Of a stretch of DNA of 64,000 nucleotides, positions 56,501-64,000 are shown piece by piece. The translations under genes were made by a program, and so were the position numbers. Source of the DNA: Tolypocladium sp. Sup5 PDA-1 (lineage: Eukaryota > Ascomycota > Sordariomycetes > Hypocreales > Ophiocordycipitaceae); assembly GCA_000750105.3 (NCBI GenBank), contig JPHH03000006.1, positions 124,001 through 188,000 on the forward strand, read 5' to 3'. A model generated the notes under the pieces. The model did not search any database, was not told the origin of the DNA, and saw only the letters and a program-made list of their open reading frames with translations. Positions within the stretch are counted from its first letter, which is position 1. Each line of letters starts with the position of its first letter.

Positions 56501-57065
56501 TTTCACTAGTTGCGAGCGTGAGAACGAGTGGCTTAATGAGGCGCCGTACTACATCGACACGACGCACGTTCCCCGTGGAGGCGCGCGCCGCCGGAAGAGC
56601 ATGGAGCCAAAGGCGCTTGCCAACCTCAACGGCACCATCGTTAGCAGTCCCGTCAAGGGGTCGCGGACGCCAAACACGCCCATGAACCGCCGCGACAGCA
56701 CCATGTGGATGCATACGCCCTCGGACCAAGACGAGGAGGAGTGCGACGAGGAGCTTGACTGGTCCTGCGTGCTGTTGACGCCCGTCCCAAAGACTCCGGC
56801 CCCCGACGCCGTCGCTAGGTATGCTGCTGAGCTGCCGGAGACGCCGTCCGGTGCGGATTACGACGACATCGACTCGTCGTCCACGAAGCAGGATCTCATG
56901 ACGCGAACCTGCCCGCCCAAGGCGAACCCCTATCGCGACATGGGAGCGGGCATCCTGAGTCGGGAGAAGGATGAGCAGGTGCTCCAGCGCCTGATGGCGG
57001 CCCGCCGCAAGAGCCTACAGTTTGCGCCCAAGATTGGCAGCCCCCTGTCCAGGACCTGGGAGTAG
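53563..57065 (+). CDS. AT-hook and BRCT domain chromatin protein
   Basis: Exons 53563-56450 and 56510-57065 give 1147 aa. The N-terminus is basic and carries three AT-hook cores (RGRPRK 74-79, RGRPAK 99-104, RGRPRK 123-128), which bind the minor groove of AT DNA. The middle is disordered with many SP-K/R motifs (KSPAKRM, QSPAKRS, SPIKG), typical CDK sites, and long acidic stretches. A BRCT-like domain occupies about residues 870-980: LRGAIVFVDVHTTEGADASG, TWHWNPSSP, GITHVVYKDGGKRTLEKVRE and HCVGVSWVLDCEREN, with the conserved Trp. The tail has further TP/SP sites. Such architecture fits a chromosome- or damage-associated regulator. The exact orthologue is not recognised; a microcephalin-like role is possible but unproven. 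Confidence 0.85.
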
Positions 57066-57802
57066 GGCCATCCACATAGAGAGGGGTGGCTGGTTGTTTT
57101 ACTTTCTGCACATGCAATTTGGGAAAGGTGTTATACCCAGGCCGAAGTGCCCGTACGTTCGTTTATAAGGGGCCCAGGAACATTGGCACCTTGGTTATGG
57201 CGTTGGATGGCGTGGTTGGGTATTGGTCTTGCTTGGACTGTTGGGATAGCAGACGTCAGTTGTGTGCCGCGTGTATATCCATCGCGGAATAAACTGTGTA
57301 ATCATTCATGCTTTGCGTCTCGTGCGTCCTTACCACGATGGTCTGCGTACGTGGCTTTCAAACTGTTTTTGTTCGTCTAAACATATCTATCCTGCTATAC
57401 GTATGATGGATCTTTGCAGTCTCTCCCAGTCCAGCATCTTGTATGGTGGCAGTCAGACTCGAACAAGGACCTCTCTGCACCAGTTTGCCCCGCGTCTGGC
57501 TTCTTGGGAAGACAGTCGAGGTCGCCATGTATTGATTGATAGCTGGACGTTTGTGCAGGTAGACGTTGTCGGTGAGATGGCCTAATGCTTGACCCGGTCC
57601 GATGTTGTGCCAATTGGGGTATCTGTATTCGAGCGGTGGTATTGGTTCAGGCTTGTCCAGTATGGCAGCCGGTTTCTTCGAGGAATCATGAAGTTTCGGC
57701 GAGAGACGGAGGTCGAAGAAGTGTCTCGATGGACCCGCCTTGTCGTCTGAGGTCTAGACCACCCCGAAGCACCACCCCTCTTCACTTGAACGTCCCGCCA
57801 TC
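57066..57802. other. Convergent 3' intergenic
   Basis: 3' flanks of the BRCT gene and the HYPK-like gene. No feature is recognised. Confidence 0.55.
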
Positions 57803-58195
57803 CTATGCGTTGACAAACCCCCTCATCGCCTTGACCGCATCCCCGTCGTGCGCCTTAAGCAGCTCCGTCGCCTTGGCCCGCGTGAGCTCCAGCTGGTCCA
57901 CGACGAGGGCCACGTCGGCGGCGTCGACCTTGACGTTCTTGGCGGGCGCCGCCTTGGCCGCGGAAGCGTTCGTCTTGGAAGATGCCGCCGCACCGCCGCT
58001 GCCGAGGCTCTTCATGGCCTTGTTGACGGCCTCTTGGTCGACATCCCGGGCGGCGGCGGCGTCGTCGTTGTTGGCGTCGAGGCTGGCGAGGGCGGAGGCG
58101 GCCTTGCGGTCCTCGGCGGACTTGGCGGCGGGGAGCTCGTCTTCGACATCACCCGTGGCGCCCTCGACGACGGTGGGGGGTTGCTTGTCGGCCAT
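57803..58195 (-). CDS. HYPK-like protein (NatA cofactor, UBA-type C-terminus)
   Basis: A single-exon acidic protein of 130 aa starting MADKQPPTVVEGATGDVEDE. HYPK binds the NatA N-terminal acetyltransferase at the ribosome and regulates it. The N-terminal part is disordered. A helical stretch (EAVNKAMKSLG) and Ala/Lys linker precede a C-terminal UBA/NPAA-like three-helix domain (VALVVDQLELTRAKATELLK, AHDGDAVKAMRGFVNA), as in HYPK and NAC-alpha. It is too short for NAC-alpha and has no NAC domain. The frame runs 18 codons upstream, but the Met chosen fits the family. A 15-G run lies about 100 bases upstream. Confidence 0.85.
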   Translation of the reverse strand: MADKQPPTVVEGATGDVEDELPAAKSAEDRKAASALASLDANNDDAAAARDVDQEAVNKAMKSLGSGGAAASSKTNASAAKAAPAKNVKVDAADVALVVDQLELTRAKATELLKAHDGDAVKAMRGFVNA

Positions 58196-58295
58196 GGCGG
58201 ATAGCACTTGTCCGATGTTGTGTGTGTAAGAAGCTGAGTTGGCTGGCAATTACAAAGTAGAGGTGGTGATGTTGGCGATGCTGGAGCTGGTGGGT

Positions 58296-58310
58296 GGGGG
58301 GGGGGGGGGG
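58296..58310 (+). repeat. 15-base poly-G run
   Basis: On the HYPK sense strand this is 15 C, about 100 bases before its ATG. Confidence 0.95.
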
Positions 58311-59020
58311 AGGGTTGGAGCTGGTGCTGGAGCTTTTCCGAGGCGGGGTTTATGCGCCAGACGGGGCGGTGGGAGGACCAGTCTGTGAGGGGCCATCTAC
58401 GAAGCACCAGCATGGGCGAATTGATGATGCCCAAACTTGACGGCATCCCAGCCTCTCTTTACTCTGCTTGAACAAGGCGTACGATTCATTGTTGGGTGTT
58501 GTTGACATTGCATGCCGAGTTATCGAGTGTTTGGAGCCCAGCTGGAAGCGAGAATACTTTACGGATTACTTTCATGCGTCTTGCCTGCAGCGCAACTAAC
58601 AAGAACAAGGTGGACGGCATGTTGCACTCAGCGTAACATGAAAAACAGCCCTCCAAAACCGTCTACTACTATGAATTTGAGATCTTTAGTCCGTAACTGG
58701 TATTCAACCACATCTACAAAGTACGATGAATCTCCACGTACCGAGTACCGAATCATATGTACAACACATCGGCCCACGACTTATACCAGGTCCACAGGTG
58801 ACGCCCATGTCACTCAAACGGCGCAAAACGCGGCCCGCTGATTCGCCAATTGCTGGCCTCCCTGTGAATGAAAACGCAGGTGCGAAAAAAAGGCGGCAGG
58901 ACCCAGACAAAATGACGGTGCGCGACTGCCGTGGCGCGACTGCCAGCGGCGGCCAAAGTATTTTGTACCCTTGATGTGGTGCACAGGTCACAAAACTTTC
59001 GTGACTCACGGCTGTCGACT

Positions 59021-59050
59021 TGTATTGTCCTGTATTGTCCTGTATTGTCA
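59021..59050 (+). repeat. 10-bp repeat, three copies
   Basis: TGTATTGTCC occurs twice perfectly and a third time with the last base changed, about 190 bases before the DAHP synthase ATG. Confidence 0.92.
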
Positions 59051-59235
59051 GTTTTCACGAGACGCATCGGCACTCTTGGTCTCCTGCGCGGTCTGAGCTT
59101 CGATCCATTTCCCCTCACGAATCTCGTAACTTGCGACGAGCAGCAATTGTCCGCGTTGTTCTACTGAGAGCTCGTGCTGGGACACACCGACGCTCATCTC
59201 TCATACATCACGGAAGGGCTTCCACCGCCGCAGCC

Positions 59236-60528
59236 ATGGCCTCGCAACAAGATCAAAGCCAAGCAGCAGCATCACAGCAGCAGCAGCAACAGCAGCCCTG
59301 GACGCCCTCGTCGTGGCGCTCAAAACCCATCAAGCAGTCGCCCGCCTACCCGGATCAGGCGAAGCTCTCCAAGGCCGTCAAGGACCTCTCCCGCCTGCCC
59401 CCCCTCGTCCACCCCAACGAGATCCTCGCCCTCAAGGCGCACCTGCGCGATGTCGCCCACGGCAAGGCCTTCCTCCTGCAGGGCGGCGACTGCGCCGAGC
59501 TCTTCGACTACTGCGAGCAGGGCGCCATCGAGTCCAAGATCAAGCTGCTGCTGCAGATGAGCGTCGTCCTCATCTGGGGCACCAACAAGCCCGTCGTCCG
59601 CATCGGCCGCATGGCCGGCCAGTATGCCAAGCCGCGTTCCAGCCCGACCGAGATTGTCCAGGGCAAGGAGATGCCCAGCTTCAGGGGCGACATCCTCAAC
59701 GGATACCACGTCGACGAGCGGGACATTGACCCCAACCGTCTGCTCAAGGCCTACCACTTCTCTGCCGCCACCCTCAACTACGTCCGCACCGCCATCGCCT
59801 CTGGCATCGCCGACCTGCACCGGCCCCTCGACTGGGGCCTCGGCCACGTCAAGGACCCCATCCTCAAGGAAAAATACTCGGCCATCGCCAACAGCATCCA
59901 GCAGACCCTCCGCTTCCTGCAGGTCATCAACGCCCGTCCCGGCGAGCTGGAGACGGTCGAGCTCTTCACCAGCCACGAGGGCCTCCTCCTCGAGTACGAG
60001 CAGCCCATGACCCGGTTGCTCGAGAAGCTCCCCCCTGTTCAGCCTGCTCCGCCCAGCAGCAGAACCCCGAGTCCTCCCCCGCCCTTGTCGGATGCAGCTG
60101 GAACGGCACCCAAGCAGGAGTACTACGACACATCGGCGCACTTCATCTGGATCGGCGACCGAACGCGCCAGCTGGACCACGCCCACGTCGAGTTCTTCCG
60201 CGGCATCGCCAACCCCATCGGCATCAAGGTCGGCCCCAGCACGCCCACGACGGATCTCCTGGACCTCCTGCGCACCCTGAACCCAAGCCGCGAGCCCGGC
60301 AAGATCACGCTCATCACGCGCTACGGCGCCAACAAGGTCGGTGAGCTCCTCCCGCAGCACATCCGCGCCGTCGAGGACTCCGAGTACCGCCGCTGCGTCG
60401 TCTGGCAGTGCGACCCCATGCACGGCAACACCCTCTCCACGCCCTCGGGCATCAAGACGCGTCGCTTCAACGACATCTACCGCGAGCTGCAGGAGTCGCT
60501 GCGCATCCACAAGGAGCAGGGCAGCTAC

Positions 60529-60561
<33 letters not shown>

Positions 60562-60726
60562 GCCGTGACCGAGTGCCTGGGCGGCAGCGAGGGCCTGGAC
60601 GAGGACGACCTGTCTACAAACTATACATCATTCTGCGACCCCCGCCTCAACGAGAAGCAGGCGCTCGAGCTGGCATTCCTCGTCGCGGACCACTTTTCTC
60701 AGGAGCAGAAGCTGGAGGCGGCATGA
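59236..60726 (+). CDS. Class II (plant-type) DAHP synthase
   Basis: The first enzyme of the shikimate pathway, joining PEP and erythrose-4-phosphate to give DAHP. It is an intronless ORF of 496 aa. A Gln-rich start (MASQQDQSQAAASQQQQQQQ) is followed by WTPSSWRSKPIKQSPAYPD, LQGGDCAELFDYCEQGAIES, VVRIGRMAGQYAKPRSSPTE, FRGDILNGYHVDERDIDPNR and HEGLLLEYEQPMTRLL. Then HFIWIGDRTRQLDHAHVEFF, NPIGIKVGPSTPTTDLLDLL, ITLITRYGANKVGELLPQHI, VWQCDPMHGNT and the C-terminal HLELTGDAVTECLGGS with metal ligands. A Pro/Ser-rich insert near residue 275 is not conserved. The open frame reaches 59020, but the family begins here. Confidence 0.97.
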
Positions 60727-61258
60727 GGGGCCACTCCTCCAGTTGGCGACGACCAAAAGATGGAATAGAAAGAAAAAAAGTGCCGGAAGAACGCCGCAAC
60801 AGGCGTTGTAGCTTTGCCCATGTATATAGGGGTTTGTTTGGACAGACTACGGGCAGGGAACGTGGGCTCGCTCAATCAGCCAACGTTGCTGCACCCACGC
60901 ATGCGGTAAACACGTTTGGCGGGATTTGGGACGGCAATGGCATCTTGTATATATCTTACATTTTCGCACGAAGCTATGACGGGAAGGAAACTCCACAAAA
61001 AGAAAAGCAATGCAATTGGTTCGGGTTCAACGCTCGAATGAGAGTCTCCAGGCCTGTCCATTCTTTATATCTGCATGGGCAGAGCGCCATGCCTCTTGGA
61101 TGGGCGAATGGGTTGTTCGTCTCACTTGCGCCCTCTCTCTGTCTCCCTGCATCTAGAGCAACTGCTCGTTTACAACGGCCACAAACCAACTCAACTCCTC
61201 AAAAGTCATGAAGGAGGGATGGTTTCTGCACTCTTTAATGACGGCCTTGGGCCAAGCC
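60727..61258. other. Convergent 3' intergenic
   Basis: 3' flanks of DAHP synthase and the epimerase. No feature is recognised. Confidence 0.6.
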
Positions 61259-62330
61259 TCAAGATAGCGAAATCGTCTGCGCACCCTCAAAGGCATCGCC
61301 CTTGTCCAGCTTCTGCCACCCCTGGACGCTGCCCGCCTCGACGCACACCATGTTCTTGTAGCCGTCCTTGGGCGTGAAGTCGGACATGCCCTTGGCCTTG
61401 TCGGTCCAAGGGTTCCACACGACCACCTGGTCGAGGTTGTCCCGCACGATGCTGAAGGTGGGCTTGCCGCCGTCGGAGATGACGACGGGGTTCCTGGGGC
61501 CCTTGGCGGGGGTGTAGACGCGGTCCGTCTCGCCGGAGAAGGTGACGGGCGACGAGGCTTGCGTCTTGGCCTTAGTGCCATCGACCTTGTCGGTGTAGGG
61601 GGAGTCCTCGAGGCCGGTGACTTGGACGGAAGAGATGTCCTATCACCTATTAACACGGGCTTTTTCACGAATAAGAGAAGTACGCACCTTGACCCTAAAG
61701 TACGTGTGCAGGAGTGTTTGGATCTCAAACGGCTCGTCGCCGTCATTGGTAATCACCAGCGTCGTGTTCAGGCTCTCGCGCTCGAGGGTGACGCTGTACA
61801 AGAGGCCAAACTTGTAGGGCCAGAGAGCCCGGGTAGCCTCGTCGAGGTTTTCCGACGAGAGGCCAAAGTCGAGCTTGACGCTCGAGCTGGGGCCCTCGCT
61901 GGTGGACTTGCCGAGGAACTCCCACCTGGCGGTGCGGGCGAAGCCGTGCTGGGGGAGCTTGGATGTGGCTGCGTGGTTGGGGTCAGGAGGGCCGAAGGCC
62001 TGGAAAGTGCTCATCAGTTCACGTCCGATTCCGATGGTTGTTGCTGCGCCGGCTAGGCAGAGAGAGACATACCGGGAAGACAATGGGGATGCCTCCGCGC
62101 ACGCCCTTGGAGCCATCGAGCTTGGAGCCCTCGCTCAGCCACAGCTTCTCATCGCCCGCGCCATCCTTCCAGCTCAGCACCGTGGCGCCAAAGAGCAGCA
62201 CCTCGACGCTCTCGCCCGTGGGCAGCGCGGCCGTGACGCGCGAGTTGCCGTGCGAGATGGTGACCTGCGCCTGCGGCGGCAGCCCGGGCGTCGCAGCCAG
62301 GGCCGAGGGCTTGTTTGGTCTGTCAACCAT
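61259..62330 (-). CDS. Glucose-6-phosphate 1-epimerase
   Basis: A cytosolic aldose-1-epimerase-fold enzyme interconverting alpha and beta hexose-6-phosphate (yeast Ymr099c). Exons (minus): 62330-62073, 61999-61688 and 61639-61259, giving 316 aa, all joined at codon boundaries. It starts MVDRPNKPSALAATPGLPPQ. Characteristic blocks follow: VEVLLFGATVLSWK, SKLDGSKGVRGGIPIVFPAF, KLPQHGFARTARWEFLGKS (catalytic His), IQTLLHTYFRVKDISSVQVT (second His), VVVWNPWTDKAKGM and NMVCVEAGSVQGWQKL (catalytic Glu). The last intron is 48 nt. Confidence 0.95.
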
Positions 62331-63348
62331 TGTTGTGTCTTGTGTATGGGATGTGCGGTTTCGCGGGGAGCTGTTCAAATGCCTCCGGACGTCGTCGGAA
62401 GGTTGGGAGGTCGGAAGGATGCCGAGGTGCGAGGCGTCGATCAGAGGGGTAAAACAGATGCGGTGCGGAGATGGAGAGTTGTGAGCAGATGGCCGCCCGA
62501 GGTAGGTCGGCGCGCGCAACAGGTCGGATGTCGGAGGAAAAGGGATGGGCTGCTTTGGTGAGGCACGAAGAAGAGAGAAAATGAAGGAGGATGGGATGGG
62601 ATGGGATGGATGAAGTCGAGTCCTGGAGGCGACGTTGTTACAGGAGGCGAGCAATGGCGGGGTACCTCTGGAGGGGAGAGTGGGCAGGGCAAATGGACCT
62701 CACCCCTCCTCACCTCCCCTCACCTTAGAGCTGTGTACGAATAGAATCATACGTCTCGCCGATGAGCGGCATGCGCAAGTCTGTTTCAAGTTATTAACCA
62801 CTTAGCCGTCAAGGCGAGCTCAAGCGCAATACTTTTCACAGCAGCCACCCAGTTTCGCAACAAAGCCAGTTCCTAAGCCAGACGGTATTTATAGCGTCGA
62901 GCACGCTGATCATACAGTTCTTGTATCGGGCTTGTTCCACCGCGGCACAAATCGACTCGACAGTCATCTTAAGCAATGGTTGCGGCGCATCACAATCCGA
63001 TGATTAGGAGCAGTTGGCACGTGATGAGGGAAACAGAGACAGTGATTTCTACCCCGTCTAGTCTATCGTCCCTGTCTGTACGTCCATACCATGTATCCAG
63101 ATCCAGCGGATAGGAAAACATCCAAAAGGCTTTTGATGGTTTTGCTCCGCCCCTTTCCCCCTCCTTGAGGCCCCCGGATCCAAAACAACTGGGTATATGT
63201 GAATTCATCCAACTCTCCAAAACTCGTTTCCCGTCGTCTTTGTACGATTCCCCTATTCTTTTGGGCTGTCGTATGCTTCCCAATTCAAATCATGCGAGAT
63301 TTCATGACAGAGAAATGCAGAAACATGACAGAGCTAGCACGGCTGAGC
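62331..63348. other. Intergenic upstream of the epimerase
   Basis: A GGGAT repeat lies at 62590-62609 in the epimerase leader. The right half is the 3' flank of the transporter. No gene is supported. Confidence 0.55.
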
Positions 63349-64000
63349 TCACTGCTGCGGCCTGCGCTGCGTCTCCTCGTCGGCGTTGGTGAACATGCCG
63401 TTGTTGGCATCAGCGCCCGTGTCGCTGGAGCTGCCATTGCGGTGCTCCGTGGCTGCCTTCTCGTCGACCGCGTCGAGCGGGATGAGCAGCTCGCCGTTCT
63501 TGCCATAGCGGCGCGGCTCAATCCTGGCCTGTTGGACGACGGCGAAGGCGCCCTTCCAGCCCGAAACCTTCTGGAAGATGGTGTCCATCTCTTCGAGCGA
63601 TCGGTAGGCCGTCTCAGGGAAGAAGAAGTAGACCGATGGGACCATGAAGGCATTGATGACGGCGAAGATGATATAAGTCTGGTATCCGATGTTCGCGAAG
63701 GCGACGGGCGTGATCATGACAACCTGTTTGTTTCGACACGTTAGCCGCATGAAGCCAGCCCAACAGTACGCCACTCAGTCGCGGAGAAACCGCGCCGAGG
63801 ATGCGTGCAAGACTTACCAAAAAGTTGAAGATCCAGTTGGACGAAGTAGACAAGGCGTTTGCAGGAGCACGGGTGCGCAGGGGCGTGATCTCGGCCGGGT
63901 ACAACCAGGTCATACCGAGCCAGCCAATGGCAAAGAAGGTGTTGAAGACGAACAGGAAGACAATGCCGGCAATCTGAAAAGGCTTGTCGCCGGTCCTGGA
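63349..64000 (-). CDS. MFS sugar transporter, C-terminal part (runs off the window)
   Basis: Exons (minus) 64000-63818 and 63723-63349 are joined in phase; the 5' part lies beyond the window. Visible transmembrane sequence includes AGIVFLFVFNTFFAIGWLGM, then the sugar-porter loop WLYPAEITPLRTRAPANALS. After the intron come VVMITPVAFANIGYQTYIIF and the family signature FFFPETAYRSLEEMDTIFQK (PETxxxSLEE). The last 60 residues are a cytosolic tail with Arg/Gln/Asp. This is sugar porter family 2.A.1.1. The substrate cannot be told from this half. Confidence 0.93.

Larger units (their letters stand above)
58196..59235. other. Divergent intergenic, HYPK / DAHP synthase
   Basis: It holds a 15-G run (58296-58310) in the HYPK leader or promoter and a triple 10-bp repeat (59021-59050) upstream of DAHP synthase. 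No coding sequence is supported. Confidence 0.6.

Noticed and set aside
59320..60543. 407-codon minus-strand ORF
   Set aside because: Antisense shadow of DAHP synthase caused by strong GC3 bias.
1..64000. Secondary-metabolite or defence gene cluster
   Set aside because: No polyketide synthase, NRPS, terpene cyclase, NLR or HET domain was seen; neighbouring genes belong to unrelated housekeeping pathways.

Overview
The window is nuclear DNA of a filamentous ascomycete. The genes carry short introns (about 45-230 nt, GT...AG), sit on both strands without operons, and encode proteins typical of Pezizomycotina (DUF3176 membrane protein, Pfa4 palmitoyltransferase, class I myosin with WH2-free acidic tail, plant-type DAHP synthase, GT90 glycosyltransferase). 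The GC-rich composition and gene set suggest Sordariomycetes, probably Hypocreales. That placement is inference; no search was run. All exon joins were worked out by hand from frame continuity, splice sites and family knowledge.

Layout. 0.5-6.3 kb: methionine aminopeptidase 1, the cornichon cargo receptor Erv14 and the splicing factor Prp17, all plus strand. 6.7-11.4 kb: a seven-exon agmatinase with a signal peptide (minus), divergent from a DUF3176 membrane protein that carries an in-frame stop. 11.9-15.0 kb: a SET protein and an F-box/Cys-rich protein (minus). 15.0-18.3 kb: a gene-poor stretch with a 14-bp hairpin. 18.3-22.1 kb: an unrecognised 333-aa membrane protein, a membrane-anchored methyltransferase with a frame break, and a WrbA/Pst2-type quinone reductase. 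23.6-27.8 kb: a single-pass membrane protein with two PPxY motifs and a proline-rich cytosolic protein. 28.5-32.1 kb: DNA polymerase kappa and an ER-retained FKBP. 35.0-36.9 kb: a small Ser-rich protein with a strong TATA box, and an RPEL mini-protein. 38.5-47.4 kb: class I myosin, Pfa4 and a 990-aa GT90 glycosyltransferase. 50.9-58.2 kb: a protein with a partial zinc motif and a caspase-like domain lacking the catalytic cysteine, an AT-hook/BRCT chromatin protein and a HYPK-like chaperone cofactor. 59.2-64.0 kb: class II DAHP synthase, glucose-6-phosphate 1-epimerase and the 3' part of an MFS sugar transporter.

Most loci are unrelated housekeeping genes, so this is not a single pathway cluster. 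A loose secretory/membrane theme recurs: Erv14, ER FKBP, Pfa4, GT90, the PPxY protein and myosin I. The features that stand out are the caspase-like pseudoenzyme, the PPxY membrane protein, two genes with apparent coding breaks, and a family of short palindromes built on TCCGTAC/GTACGGA scattered through the intergenic DNA. No transposon, CRISPR array, rRNA or tRNA was recognised.
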